From Arsukibacterium tuosuense (GTDB lineage: Bacteria > Pseudomonadota > Gammaproteobacteria > Enterobacterales > Alteromonadaceae), in the NCBI RefSeq assembly GCF_900215315.1, contig NZ_OBEB01000001.1, positions 124,001-188,000 on the forward strand: a DNA stretch of 64,000 nucleotides, written 5' to 3'. Both the position numbers and the translations under genes were made by a program. The notes under the pieces are model-generated. The model was not told where the DNA came from and searched no databases. It saw only the letters and a list, made by a program, of their open reading frames with translations. Below, in pieces: positions 36,225-46,662 of this stretch (position 1 is the stretch's first letter; the number at the start of each line of letters is the position of its first letter).

Positions 36225-37520
36225 ATGAAGAATCTCATTTATATTATTTTAAAATGCTTGCTGGTTACGCTGCCGTTACTGGCAGTAAGCGCCTGTAGTA
36301 CGACCGGTGAAAATCGCCATTCTGGCGCAGTTGAGCCCACTATCATTCTTATTTCTCTTGACGGGTTCAGCCAACAGTATCTGGGGGAATACCCTGCACC
36401 ACACATTGAACAGTTGATGAAAGAGGGTGTTGTCGCAGCGTCTATGCAGCCAGCATTTCCGACAAAAACCTTTCCGAATCACTACAGTATCGTTACCGGT
36501 TTATACCCCGGCAACCATGGAATTATTGAAAATAATATTTATGATGCTGATTTTGATGCAATTTTCAGGATGAGTAAGCCAGAAGAGGTTACGGATAGTC
36601 GCTGGTGGCTTGGCGAACCGATCTGGGTAACGGCTGAACTTCAGGGCATAAAAACCGGTACCTATTTTTATCCTGGTTCAGAGGCCGATATAAAAGGCGT
36701 CCGGCCCAGCTATTGGCAGACCTATGATGGCAACATTACTAATAGCGAACGGGTACGATCTGTTCTGCAATGGCTGGCGCTACCAAAAGCTGAGCGGCCG
36801 GCATTTCTTACTCTTTATTTCAGCACTATTGATGATGCAGGTCATCGCTATGGGCCGAACTCAGAACAGGTAAAATCAGCTGTGGCCGAAGTAGATCAGG
36901 CTATAGGCCAGCTGATTAACGGACTGAAACAACAAAATTTATATAATAAGGTTAATTTAATGCTGGTTTCAGACCATGGCATGGCTGAAGTTCCTCCCGA
37001 ACAGGTCATTGTTGTCGATAGTTTATTTGACGCAAACAAAGCGGTATTAACCTTATGGACGCCGGAAATTGTTTCGATATTTCCCAAGGCGGGCGAGTTA
37101 GAAAACATTTATCAGCAGCTGAGTGCTGGTTTACCTGCCAGTGCTAAAGTTTATCGCAAACAGGATTTGCCGGACCGCTGGCATTATAAGCAAAGCAAAC
37201 GGGTTGCCCCATTATTAATAATCCCAAATCCAGGCTGGCGTTTGATGCAGCAGAGCCAGTATCAACGCTGGCAAGCAAGAGCTGACCAGCAATCAGTGGC
37301 CGGCAGCCATGGTTACGATAACATCGCCGCTGAAATGCAGGCAATATTCATTGGTCATGGCCCCGCCTTTGCGAAAGGTAAGACCATACCGTCCTTTGCC
37401 AACATTGAGTTATATAATTTAATGTGCGAAATTTTAGATATCACCCCGGCTGCAAATGATGGTGACCTCAAATGGACCAGACAATTACTACAACTAAAAA
37501 AGCAACAAATTAGTCAGTAA
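36225..37520 (+). CDS. Nucleotide pyrophosphatase/phosphodiesterase-family lipoprotein
   Basis: 431-residue exported enzyme of the type I phosphodiesterase family in the alkaline phosphatase superfamily. The signal peptide ends in a lipobox (LLAVSACS), so it is a lipoprotein. The nucleophile threonine is in FPTKTFPNHYS. Zinc ligands appear in ISLDGFSQ, DDAGHRYGP, VSDHGMAEV and GSHGYDN. It probably hydrolyses nucleotide or phosphodiester substrates outside the inner membrane. Neighbours are other exported proteins with no clear functional link. Confidence 0.87.
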   Translation: MKNLIYIILKCLLVTLPLLAVSACSTTGENRHSGAVEPTIILISLDGFSQQYLGEYPAPHIEQLMKEGVVAASMQPAFPTKTFPNHYSIVTGLYPGNHGIIENNIYDADFDAIFRMSKPEEVTDSRWWLGEPIWVTAELQGIKTGTYFYPGSEADIKGVRPSYWQTYDGNITNSERVRSVLQWLALPKAERPAFLTLYFSTIDDAGHRYGPNSEQVKSAVAEVDQAIGQLINGLKQQNLYNKVNLMLVSDHGMAEVPPEQVIVVDSLFDANKAVLTLWTPEIVSIFPKAGELENIYQQLSAGLPASAKVYRKQDLPDRWHYKQSKRVAPLLIIPNPGWRLMQQSQYQRWQARADQQSVAGSHGYDNIAAEMQAIFIGHGPAFAKGKTIPSFANIELYNLMCEILDITPAANDGDLKWTRQLLQLKKQQISQ

Positions 37521-37615
37521 CAATAATAAGGCTTAACCAATACTAAAGCGTTATTGTTGCATGATGCTGTCTGTGTCATGGTGAAAATATACAGGCTTTA
37601 ACGTGGGTACACATT

Positions 37616-38596
37616 ATGAATAATAACGTAGTTAAAAAAGCCATTGTCGTCAGCTTACTGGCAGGTGCACCGGCAGTTGCCGCCAACCCTGCATTGCAGT
37701 TGACCGGAGACATGACCGTGTCCGGCCTGTCGTCGGGTGGGTATATGGCGGTGCAATTTCATCTGGCATTTTCTGAACAAGTAAATGGCGCCGCAATTAT
37801 TGCAGGGGGCCCGCTTTATTGTGCCCAAAACAGTCTGGCGATTGCTTTTGCCCATTGTATGGGTAAACCGGATGCCAAGCCGGATTTAACTGCTATTAAC
37901 CAGTATCTGAATCAACTGGAACAGGCCCGGTTGTTACCAGGCAAACAAAACCTTAAGGATGATAAAGTCTGGATCCTGCACGGTACACAGGATACGACCG
38001 TCCATCCGAATGTTGGTAAAGCATTAGTCAGCCAGTACCAGCAATGGCTGGCACCCGAAAACCTGAGGTTTGTTGCTGACCAGGAGTTTGCACACCATTT
38101 CCCAACAGATAACAGCCAGGGCACCGCCTGTGATGTATCAGCACCGCCTTTTATTGCTAACTGTAACTATGACGCCGCCGGGGAACTGTTAAGCCATCTG
38201 TTAGGGGAGCTTGAACCTAAAGTGGATACCACCACCGGTAACTTATGGCAGCTAACGCAATCTCAGGCAGCTAGTCAGCTTGCAACAACAGGATATGCAT
38301 ATGTACCTCAGCGTTGCGCAGCGGGGCACCCCTGCCGGTTGCATATCAGCTTTCATGGCTGCAAGCAGCACGTGGCTGCAGTAGACGATGCTTATCTTAG
38401 ACACACTGGCTTAAACCACTACGCTGACAGCAATGATTTGGTAATCCTTTATCCCCAAGCGGCGCCCAGCGCGTTCAATCCGCATGGCTGCTGGGATTGG
38501 TGGGGCTATACTGGCGAGCAGTATATCAGTCGTCAGGCACCACAATTACAAGCCGTAATGCTAATGGCTAAGCAGCTAACAACCGCAGATAACTGA
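37616..38596 (+). CDS. Secreted PHB depolymerase-family esterase
   Basis: 326 residues with a signal peptide (about 1-22). The alpha/beta-hydrolase triad is visible: nucleophile serine in VSGLSSGGYMAVQ, aspartate in ILHGTQDTTVHP and histidine in FAHHFPTDN. A C-terminal part has SFHGCKQH and GCWDWWGY. Eight or so cysteines suggest disulfides, fitting a periplasmic or secreted location. Related enzymes degrade short-chain polyhydroxyalkanoates; other ester substrates are possible. Confidence 0.82.
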   Translation: MNNNVVKKAIVVSLLAGAPAVAANPALQLTGDMTVSGLSSGGYMAVQFHLAFSEQVNGAAIIAGGPLYCAQNSLAIAFAHCMGKPDAKPDLTAINQYLNQLEQARLLPGKQNLKDDKVWILHGTQDTTVHPNVGKALVSQYQQWLAPENLRFVADQEFAHHFPTDNSQGTACDVSAPPFIANCNYDAAGELLSHLLGELEPKVDTTTGNLWQLTQSQAASQLATTGYAYVPQRCAAGHPCRLHISFHGCKQHVAAVDDAYLRHTGLNHYADSNDLVILYPQAAPSAFNPHGCWDWWGYTGEQYISRQAPQLQAVMLMAKQLTTADN

Positions 38597-38605
38597 CCTT
38601 AGGTG

Positions 38606-39841
38606 CTATGCAAGCAGCAGCTGTTCCAGACACTGCTGCTTGATACCATAAAAATCTTTAATTGCTGCAATTTGTCGTAAAACTGCACTGTTATCCGTCT
38701 TTTTTTTACGTTTGGTAGCCAGAATCATTTTATTTTTGCTGGTGTGCTCAAGTGAAATAAATTCAAACACCTTGGTCTGATAACCATGCGCCTCTAGCAG
38801 CAGGGCCCGTAAACTGTCAGTAACCATTTCTGCTTCCTGACCCAGATGAATGCCATGAATTAACATGGGCGCCATTACCTCAGGCAGGCGAATTTGTGGC
38901 CTGATTTCCTTGTGACAACAAGGCGAGCACATAATGATCTCAGCGCCGGTGCGGATCCCCATATTTATGGCGTAGTCGGTAGCAACATCACACGCATGCA
39001 ACGCTACCATGACATTAATACCGCGAGCCTTAAAATGCTTGACGTCACCTTGCTCAAAGTGCAATCCAGCCAGGTTAAGACCAGCCGCGGCTTTATTACA
39101 TAAATCAACCAGATTCTGGCGCAGTTCGACGCCGGTTATTTGCGCATCTAAGCCCAAGCTATGGCAGAAGTAATCGTGCATGGCAAAAGTCAGATAAGCC
39201 TTACCGGAGCCAAAATCTGCTACGTGCAACTGTTGTGCCTGCAACAAGCCACTTTCTTTCACCGCCCCTTGCAACACTTCGATGAACTTATTGATTTGTT
39301 TCCACTTATTGGACATAGCAGGGATAACCTGCCCCTGCTGATCTGTCACGCCAAGTGCGCTCAGAAATGGCCTGCTTTGCTCTACAAAACGCTGTTTCTG
39401 CCGATTATGGCTGGTATCAGCTTGTTGCTTAACTGTATTTTTCTTAATATTAATCAGAGCCTTACCCTTTTTACTTATCGTCAGCTGCGCGTCACTGGTC
39501 GTTGTTGATAACTGTGCCGCTTTAAATTGGCCGGGCAGTAGTTCAGTCAGTAAGCTAAGTGCTTCGGTAAACGGATAATTCCGGGTTTGATGATTGGTTT
39601 GGTATTGCCAGACAAAGCGCCATAGCAGTTCAGATTTAATCTCAACCGGACGTATTTCTAAGCGTTGCAAATCGCGCTGGCTTCCCTGATATTTACTTAA
39701 TAGCAGGCGTTGCAAACAATTTTCTGCCATAGCCTGTTGTAACAACGCAAAAAACCGTTGCAGCTCTGAATTGTTGCTTATTACTGAGTTGTCAAAGGGT
39801 GTTGGAAGAGATGCAGTCAAGCCCTGCTCCTGAATTAACAT
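38606..39841 (-). CDS. Class I SAM-dependent methyltransferase (Methyltransf_32 / METTL25-like)
   Basis: 411 residues. An N-terminal helical region of about 150 residues precedes a Rossmann methyltransferase domain with ADFGSGKAYLTFAMHD, TGVELRQNLVDLC, MVALHACDVATDYAI and CSPCCHKEI. The cysteine and histidine cluster in the last motif is typical of this family, related to METTL25 proteins thought to act on RNA. The substrate is not known. It lies leftward of zapC and may be transcribed with it. Confidence 0.8.
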   Translation of the reverse strand: MLIQEQGLTASLPTPFDNSVISNNSELQRFFALLQQAMAENCLQRLLLSKYQGSQRDLQRLEIRPVEIKSELLWRFVWQYQTNHQTRNYPFTEALSLLTELLPGQFKAAQLSTTTSDAQLTISKKGKALINIKKNTVKQQADTSHNRQKQRFVEQSRPFLSALGVTDQQGQVIPAMSNKWKQINKFIEVLQGAVKESGLLQAQQLHVADFGSGKAYLTFAMHDYFCHSLGLDAQITGVELRQNLVDLCNKAAAGLNLAGLHFEQGDVKHFKARGINVMVALHACDVATDYAINMGIRTGAEIIMCSPCCHKEIRPQIRLPEVMAPMLIHGIHLGQEAEMVTDSLRALLLEAHGYQTKVFEFISLEHTSKNKMILATKRKKKTDNSAVLRQIAAIKDFYGIKQQCLEQLLLA

Positions 39842-39878
39842 TAGCGACAGTGGCTAATGATAACACTGTCGCCGGCTT

Positions 39879-40397
39879 TCAGGCACTACGCGCTAACATT
39901 GTTGGCTGATTTAACGGACTAACCCGGTTGCGCAACAACCGCACTACAGTCGCCCGTTTAATGGTTTTACCCGCCAGAGTTTGTACATCATCAAGCATTA
40001 AACAGCTAACGCAGTCGGCATCTTCTGCTACAACCAGGGCTGCAACCCGACCATCAGCACCAACAATGCTGACTAAATCGCCATGCTTTACCCGGGCAGT
40101 AACCTGCTCAGGAAAATACCAGCTCTTATGTGCCTGCAATTGCAAATACTGACAACTTAATGCATGTAAACATAATTCCAGTGTTTGCGCATGGCTTAGC
40201 GCTAGCGGTTGTAAACTGTCCATGTAATGCCAGAACAATTCAGCTTCAACTATTGCAAACCGTTGCTGCTCAGGCAATACCGCCAACTGTCGGCATGTCA
40301 AATTAGAACAAAACTGCGCCTGCTCGCTGATATCCAGCAGCAAACGGTCGCGTTGTTGACAGTATGTCCAGCTCCAGCGCTCAGACGGCGTTAACAT
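39879..40397 (-). CDS. zapC: Cell division protein ZapC
   Basis: 172-residue cytoplasmic protein that stabilises FtsZ filament bundles. The identification rests on a pattern resembling E. coli ZapC along its length: SERWSWTY near the start, RDRLLLDI, LCLHALSC, HKSWYFPEQV, ALVVAEDADCVSCLML and LLRNRVSPLNQ. The neighbouring pyrD supports it, since zapC is next to pyrD in E. coli. The ATG at 40397 has an AAAGGA box 7 bases upstream and is preferred to 40418. Confidence 0.82.
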   Translation of the reverse strand: MLTPSERWSWTYCQQRDRLLLDISEQAQFCSNLTCRQLAVLPEQQRFAIVEAELFWHYMDSLQPLALSHAQTLELCLHALSCQYLQLQAHKSWYFPEQVTARVKHGDLVSIVGADGRVAALVVAEDADCVSCLMLDDVQTLAGKTIKRATVVRLLRNRVSPLNQPTMLARSA

Positions 40398-40489
40398 GGT
40401 CAAATCCTTTGCAAACAAGTTATTGAATTATCTTATAGTTTTTTATCACTATAGCATGCTGATCAGCGTGTTAAAGACTATTTTTTTAT

Positions 40490-40514
40490 AAAAAAACCGG
40501 ATCGCCAATTGATC
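40490..40514 (-). terminator. Terminator after pyrD
   Basis: Read leftward, GGATC-N6-GATCC hairpin followed by CGG and a T run. It separates pyrD from zapC. Confidence 0.6.
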
Positions 40515-40515
40515 C

Positions 40516-41526
40516 TTATAAGCCATCAATGATCGTCTTTACTAACGCTGGGCCGTGATAAATAAAGCCAGTATACACTTGCAATAAATTAGCTCCCGCA
40601 GTCAGTTTAGCCTGGGCAGAGGCATTATCATTAATACCCCCTACTCCGATAATCGGTAGCTCCGGTCCGACTGCCTGGCGTAGCTGGCTAATAATGTCCG
40701 TGCTTTTTTGTTGCACCGGCAAACCACTTAGCCCGCCGGCTTCATCAGCATGGGTCATGCCCTGTACCAAAGACCTGTCTAAGGTGGTATTTGTAGCAAT
40801 AGCACCATCCATTTTGCTTTTTAATAAGGTTTCTGCAACCTGACAAACCGCCAGGTTATCCATATCGGGGGCAATCTTCACAAACACCGGCACATATTTG
40901 TCGTACTGCGCCTGAAGATCGAGCTGCTCATTTTTTACCGTTTGCAACAGATCAAGCAACGCATCACCAAACTGCAGATCCCGTAAGCCGGGGGTATTTG
41001 GAGAGGAAATATTAACAGTGATATAGCTGGCATGAGGATAAACCTTACGCATACAGCTGACATAATCATCCTTGCCACGCTCATTGCTGGTATCTTTATT
41101 TTTTCCGATGTTTATACCAAGCACGCCTTTATAACTGGAATTTTTAACGTTATGTACCAGATAATCCACGCCCTTATTATTAAAACCCATCCGGTTAATA
41201 ATCGCTTCAGCTTGCGGCAACCGAAAAATCCGCGGCTTGTCATTACCCTCTTGCGGCCGGGGGGTCACTGTACCCACTTCGATAAAACCAAAACCCATCT
41301 GACCAAAAGCATCTATACAATCAGCATTTTTATCCAGGCCAGCGGCAAGACCTAATGGGTTTTCAAACCGTATACCGGCAACCGTGACCGGTTTAGCCGC
41401 GACTTGCTGGCGCCAAAGTATCGAGGCGGGAGTGTGAGCCAGTCGTTTCAGACTGCCCAGTGCCAGGTTATGGGCACGCTCTGCATCACAGGTAAACATC
41501 AGATTTTTAGCTATAGAATAAAACAT
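40516..41526 (-). CDS. pyrD: Dihydroorotate dehydrogenase (quinone), class 2
   Basis: Membrane-associated flavoenzyme of pyrimidine synthesis (336 residues, normal for class 2). The N-terminal amphipathic region that binds quinone is present. Conserved segments are [45 protein letters not shown] with the catalytic serine, ATNTTLDR and IGVGGIND. An AAGG box precedes the ATG. A strong terminator from the GDH gene lies just upstream, so pyrD likely has its own promoter, in the short gap or the end of gdh. Confidence 0.96.
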   Translation of the reverse strand: MFYSIAKNLMFTCDAERAHNLALGSLKRLAHTPASILWRQQVAAKPVTVAGIRFENPLGLAAGLDKNADCIDAFGQMGFGFIEVGTVTPRPQEGNDKPRIFRLPQAEAIINRMGFNNKGVDYLVHNVKNSSYKGVLGINIGKNKDTSNERGKDDYVSCMRKVYPHASYITVNISSPNTPGLRDLQFGDALLDLLQTVKNEQLDLQAQYDKYVPVFVKIAPDMDNLAVCQVAETLLKSKMDGAIATNTTLDRSLVQGMTHADEAGGLSGLPVQQKSTDIISQLRQAVGPELPIIGVGGINDNASAQAKLTAGANLLQVYTGFIYHGPALVKTIIDGL

Positions 41527-41542
41527 AGTCGCCTTCGATAAT

Positions 41543-41573
41543 AAAAAAATACCCCGGTATTGACCGGGGTATT
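41543..41573 (-). terminator. Terminator after the NAD-GDH gene
   Basis: Read leftward, AATACCCCGG / CCGGGGTATT hairpin followed by seven T. It lies between the GDH stop and the pyrD start. Confidence 0.9.
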
Positions 41574-41601
41574 GTAACCATTGTCCTGGCTTATTTCAGC
41601 A

Positions 41602-44600
41602 TTAAACTGACTGGCTTAACAACATCAGCTCACGCATTGCCACCGAGAACTTGGCAAACTCATGGCTCTTGGTTGTTTTAAACTCAGCCAGCATCAAGCG
41701 CCAGCGCTCAACCAGGATCTGATGCTGGGCCAGCCAGCCTTCTATCACTTCATCTGCAGCACAGGCTTTGCCGCAGGTTTTTACGACCACTGCAGTCAGC
41801 GAGCGTTGTTGCCAGTCCAGCTCTTCCCGGTAGGAAGCACGGGCCAGCGCCTGCCAATGATTAGCCACCGGTTGTTGGGTAATCTGCTCCAGGAACCAGT
41901 GTAAATCAAGCCGGTCGCCCAGTTTAAAGTATATTTCTGCAACCAGCGCCAGCGAAGTAGTCTGGTTATCACTAACCTGAGCGATATCCATTACTGAGAA
42001 CACGGTACTTAACTGAGTTAAATAACGGGCGATGTCTGCCGGAATATCTTTCTCAATTAAACCCTGCTCGTTTTCCCGTAATTGCGCTAATTCTGCTTCA
42101 GCCAGATAGCTGGCAAGGTCACGGGAAATAGCCTGGTAAGCAGGTTTAAAGAAATCAACCGTTTGCTGAATATCCATTGTTTTATTGCGATGACGGATAA
42201 ACCAGCGGGTCGCCCGGCGCATTGTCCGCCTTAACTGGAACAACAGGCGATTTTGCAATGAGGCTGAAATTTTATTATCCAGTTGTTCCAATTGCTTCCA
42301 GACTGAAGACAAATCAAATAAATCGCGGGCAATGGCATAGCACATGGCTACTTCACCAATATTGGCACCGGTCTCTTCTAACATCCGCTGCGCAAAGTTT
42401 GGTCCCATTTCGTTAACCAGCATATTAGCTAACTTAGTGGCAATAATTTCTGCTTTAAGAGGATGCGTTTCCATCTCTTTGGCATACTGATTTTGTAACA
42501 GCTCCGGGAAGGCAGTAAATAGCTGGCGTTTAAAGTACGAATTCTCATAAATCTCAGGCAGTACCAACCGCTCTTTTAACACCATTTTGCCGTAAGCAGT
42601 TAAAATTGCGAGCTCAGGCCGGGTCAAGCCAATGCCTTTTACCATGCGTTCAGCCAGCTCATCATCTGTTGGTAAAAACTCAAGCTCGCGATTAAGTTTG
42701 CCGTCCTTTTCCAGTGCATGAATAAACCGGGTGTACTCTTTAATTTGCTCAGATCCCAGCAAAGATGACAGCGTTATACTCTGGGTCTGACGGTAACATT
42801 CTTTTAAAACCAGCGCTGCCACATCATCTGTCATATCATTCAGTAATTTATTCCGTTGTTTCAGGGTTAAATCACCGCTTTGAACCAAAGCATTCAGTAA
42901 AATTTTGATATTGACTTCATTATCTGAGCAAGTCACACCACCTACGTTATCAACAAAGTCTGTATTGATCCGGCCACCATTAGCGGCGAACTCAATCCGG
43001 CCCCGTTGGGTTGCGCCAAGGTTGCCACCTTCACCAAATATCTTGGCTTTTAAATCTTTACCGTTAATCCGCAATGGCTCTGAACCGCGATCTCCTACTT
43101 CTGCATGACTTTCTGACGTAGCTTTGACATAGGTACCGATACCGCCGTTCCATATCAGGTCAACCGGCATCATCAGACATTCACGGATCAGCTCATTCGG
43201 AGTCATGCTGGCTTTGGTGGTGCCCAGCATCTCTTTCATTTGCGCCGATAACTTTATCGATTTAGCACTGCGGGCAAAAATGCCGCCGCCTTCAGAGATT
43301 AAAGATTTGTCATAATCTTCCCAGGTAGATGTCGCCAGGTTAAATAGCCGCTCCCGTTCTACATAACTGCTGGCTGCATCTGGTGTTGGGTCAATAAAAA
43401 TATGCATATGGTTAAATGCCACCTGCAAGCGGATATGTTTGGATAGCAACATACCATTGCCGAATACATCACCCGCCATATCGCCAATACCTACACAGGT
43501 AAAATCTGTGGTCTGACAGTCGATACCCGTCTCCCGGAAATGCCGTTTAACCGCTTCCCAGCCGCCACGGGCGGTAATACCCATTTTCTTGTGGTCGTAA
43601 CCATTAGAACCGCCTGAAGCAAAGGCATCACCCAGCCAAAAGCTATACTCTTCAGAAATACCGTTGGAGATATCTGAAAAGGTCGCGGTACCTTTATCTG
43701 CTGCCACAACCAGATAAGGGTCGTCTTCATCCAGCCGGGTAACATTTTTAGGCGGCACTATATTGCCCTGAATAATGTTGTCGGTAATGTCGAGCAAACC
43801 ACGAATAAAGGTACGGTAGCAGGCTTTACCTTCAGCAATAAAAGCATCACGACCACCGGTTTCCGGTAGCTTTTTACAAACAAAACCACCTTTAGCGCCT
43901 GATGGAACGATAACGGTATTTTTTACCTGCTGGGCTTTTACCAGACCTAATACTTCGGTGCGGAAATCTTCACGTCGATCAGACCAGCGCAATCCACCGC
44001 GTGCGACTTTACCAAAGCGCAGATGTACCCCTTCTACCCGTGGAGAGTAAACGAAAATTTCATACATCGGCAATGGCAGCGGAATATCCGGAATTAAGTC
44101 AGGCTTAATTTTAAACGATATATATGTCTTGTCGGTGCCATCTGCCGCTGGCTGGTAGTAGTTGGTCCGCAGCGTTGCGTTAATCATATAAACAAAGCGG
44201 CGGATAATCCGGTCATCGTCCAGGTTTGCGACATTTTCAAGCTGAGAATTAATTTGCTCTTCCAATTTCTCAATTGCCTTGGCAGTGGCTTTAGATGATG
44301 GTGCAAATTTTTTATCAAACAGCTGAACCAATAAACCGGCCAGCTCCGGATAACGGGTAAAGGTACTTTCAACATAAGTCTGGCTGAATGTGCCACCAAT
44401 CTGTCGTTTATATTTAGCGTAGGCCCGGATGATTGACGCCTGACGACCACTTAAGCCGGCACCTAAAATTAACCGGTTAAAACCGTCATCTTCCAGCTGA
44501 CCTGCCCACACTTTAGCAAAAGACAACTGAAAGCTTTGTTGCGCTTCAGCGAAATCAAGTGGTACTTCCCCGTTCAATTCCATAGAGAAGTTTAAGATCC

Positions 44601-46428
44601 AGCTGACTGAGCCTTCCGGAGATTTTACCGCGTAGGGTGTTTCACCAATAACCCGCAAACCAAAGTTTTCCAGCATTGGTAATACATCTGACAGATGGAT
44701 TGGGTGGTCTTTATGAAACAGGTTCAAACGCACCGCTTTGCTGTCTTTACTCTCTTCCTGCGGTCGGTAAAACAGCATCTCCAACTTATTGTCGTTGTTT
44801 AATGCCTCCAGTTTACCGATATCTACCAACGCATCGCTTGGCAGCATTTCTTCTTTATAGGCACGAGGGAAACTATTTACATACTTGCGGCCTAATTCCC
44901 GGCCCCTGGCTTCACCGTATACGCCGGTTAATGCTGTCTCTAATTTGTCTTCCCAGGTACGGGCTGCCTCAACCAGATTGCGTTCAATATCTTTCACTTT
45001 ATACTCGACATGGCTATCAGTGATCCGTACCAGATAATGAGTACGGGCCAACACAGATTCTGAAAAATAGGTAGTAAATTCTACCGGCTCATCGGTGCCC
45101 AGCGCTCGTTGTAAGATAGCCTGGGTTTCTTTGCGCAGCTGAGTGTTGTAGCGTTCGCGGGGCACATACACCATCGCCGTAACAAAACGACCAAAGGCGT
45201 CTTTGCGCATAAATAAACGGGTCATATCCCGTTCCTGCATTTGCAGCACGCCCATTGCTACATATAACAATTCATCGGCACTGGCCTGGATCAGCTCATC
45301 CCGCGGATAAGTTTCAAGGATATTTAACAACGCCTTATACGCATGAGTACCGGTAGCAAACTCTGACATTGCCATTACCTTGGCAAGTTTGCTTTTAAGC
45401 AAAGGAATATCTGCAGCACTGTTATTGTAGAGTGATGAAGAATATAAGCCTATGAACCGATGTTCACCAATAACCTTACCGTCTTTATCAAATTGTTTTA
45501 CACCCACATAGTCAATGTAAGCTGGACGATGAACCCGCGATTTATTATTGGTTTTGGTCAACACCAGTACCGTCGGACTTAATGCCTGTTTACGGCCCGA
45601 ATCGGGTAATTCTGACAACAGTAGGTCGCGAGCCTCAGACCGGCGCATTAACCCTAAGGAACTGGCATCAACGCCGGCTATTTTGTAATCCCCTTTCACC
45701 GGCGTTATCTTATATTCACGGTAACCCAGCAGCGTAAAGTTGTCTTTTACCAGCCAATTTAAAAAGTCGGTTGTCTCTTTAACTTCATCAGCTGCAGCTT
45801 TACCACTTTGTTTCGCAAAGGTCTTAATAACATCAAGCAGTTTTTGGCGGGTTGGCTGCCAGTCCTGCACTGCCAGTGACACATCTTCCATTACCGAATG
45901 CAGTTCAGTCTTTAACGCCTGAATAGTGGTTTCATCGGATATCCGATCGATTTCAATATGAAAAACGGTTTGCTGAGTGCTTGAACTGCTTTTACTCCCC
46001 AGTTTAAAAAAGTCAGTAATATGACCAGTTTTATCACGTTGGGTTTGTAATGGATAATGTAATAATAAATGAGCAGCAATCCCATGCCGGCTTAATGCCA
46101 TACGCACAGAATCGACTAAAAATGGCATATCCTGCACAACTATTTCAACGATAGTGTGTTTCGACTCCCAGCCATGACGGGAGATATCAGGATTATAAAC
46201 CCGGATACGTGCTTGTGGCTCTGCATGTTGATTAAATGTTTGCCATAAACTTAAGGCTGCGCCATACAAATCGCTGTCATTGCGGCCAACTAAATCTTCG
46301 TTCGACATATTGCCATATAGGGTATAAGCAAACTTTTCAACCAGCTTAGGCTGATCTTTTACTTTTTGAGTTATCAGTTTGCTTACGTTTTGTAGTAGTA
46401 CAGAGGGATGACCGTCTATCAGTGCCAT
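41602..46428 (-). CDS. gdhB: NAD-specific glutamate dehydrogenase, 180-kDa class
   Basis: Very large NAD-dependent enzyme (1608 residues) that deaminates glutamate to 2-oxoglutarate. An N-terminal regulatory region of about 700 residues with ACT-like segments precedes the catalytic core. The core shows VPSGAKGGFVCKKLP near residue 848 and GIGDMAGDVFGNGML near 983 for NAD binding. Helical C-terminal domains follow. Length matches the class. AAGGA lies before the ATG. It stands alone with a strong terminator and no linked glutamate-uptake gene. Confidence 0.95.
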   Translation of the reverse strand: MALIDGHPSVLLQNVSKLITQKVKDQPKLVEKFAYTLYGNMSNEDLVGRNDSDLYGAALSLWQTFNQHAEPQARIRVYNPDISRHGWESKHTIVEIVVQDMPFLVDSVRMALSRHGIAAHLLLHYPLQTQRDKTGHITDFFKLGSKSSSSTQQTVFHIEIDRISDETTIQALKTELHSVMEDVSLAVQDWQPTRQKLLDVIKTFAKQSGKAAADEVKETTDFLNWLVKDNFTLLGYREYKITPVKGDYKIAGVDASSLGLMRRSEARDLLLSELPDSGRKQALSPTVLVLTKTNNKSRVHRPAYIDYVGVKQFDKDGKVIGEHRFIGLYSSSLYNNSAADIPLLKSKLAKVMAMSEFATGTHAYKALLNILETYPRDELIQASADELLYVAMGVLQMQERDMTRLFMRKDAFGRFVTAMVYVPRERYNTQLRKETQAILQRALGTDEPVEFTTYFSESVLARTHYLVRITDSHVEYKVKDIERNLVEAARTWEDKLETALTGVYGEARGRELGRKYVNSFPRAYKEEMLPSDALVDIGKLEALNNDNKLEMLFYRPQEESKDSKAVRLNLFHKDHPIHLSDVLPMLENFGLRVIGETPYAVKSPEGSVSWILNFSMELNGEVPLDFAEAQQSFQLSFAKVWAGQLEDDGFNRLILGAGLSGRQASIIRAYAKYKRQIGGTFSQTYVESTFTRYPELAGLLVQLFDKKFAPSSKATAKAIEKLEEQINSQLENVANLDDDRIIRRFVYMINATLRTNYYQPAADGTDKTYISFKIKPDLIPDIPLPLPMYEIFVYSPRVEGVHLRFGKVARGGLRWSDRREDFRTEVLGLVKAQQVKNTVIVPSGAKGGFVCKKLPETGGRDAFIAEGKACYRTFIRGLLDITDNIIQGNIVPPKNVTRLDEDDPYLVVAADKGTATFSDISNGISEEYSFWLGDAFASGGSNGYDHKKMGITARGGWEAVKRHFRETGIDCQTTDFTCVGIGDMAGDVFGNGMLLSKHIRLQVAFNHMHIFIDPTPDAASSYVERERLFNLATSTWEDYDKSLISEGGGIFARSAKSIKLSAQMKEMLGTTKASMTPNELIRECLMMPVDLIWNGGIGTYVKATSESHAEVGDRGSEPLRINGKDLKAKIFGEGGNLGATQRGRIEFAANGGRINTDFVDNVGGVTCSDNEVNIKILLNALVQSGDLTLKQRNKLLNDMTDDVAALVLKECYRQTQSITLSSLLGSEQIKEYTRFIHALEKDGKLNRELEFLPTDDELAERMVKGIGLTRPELAILTAYGKMVLKERLVLPEIYENSYFKRQLFTAFPELLQNQYAKEMETHPLKAEIIATKLANMLVNEMGPNFAQRMLEETGANIGEVAMCYAIARDLFDLSSVWKQLEQLDNKISASLQNRLLFQLRRTMRRATRWFIRHRNKTMDIQQTVDFFKPAYQAISRDLASYLAEAELAQLRENEQGLIEKDIPADIARYLTQLSTVFSVMDIAQVSDNQTTSLALVAEIYFKLGDRLDLHWFLEQITQQPVANHWQALARASYREELDWQQRSLTAVVVKTCGKACAADEVIEGWLAQHQILVERWRLMLAEFKTTKSHEFAKFSVAMRELMLLSQSV

Positions 46429-46606
46429 TATTGTATCCTTTTTCAGAGCACAGCTTTAACAGCTGGATCTACCTAACATACAAGGTCTTGTCTGCTGCGC
46501 AGTGTAGTGACTATTGTAGCGCTTTTGAAGCACTATTTCTGGCTTTTATGCTGGTTAAACCAGTGGTTTCTAAGGCTTTTGACAACTTATTCAGTTCGCT
46601 TAAATA

Positions 46607-46630
46607 GAAAATGGCCTTTCGGCCATTTTC
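46607..46630 (-). terminator. Terminator after the RND transporter gene
   Basis: GAAAATGGCC / GGCCATTTTC hairpin with four-base loop, with T-rich sequence following on the leftward strand. Confidence 0.75.
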
Positions 46631-46662
46631 GTGTTTAAACATGCAAAAATAAATTTTTGCAG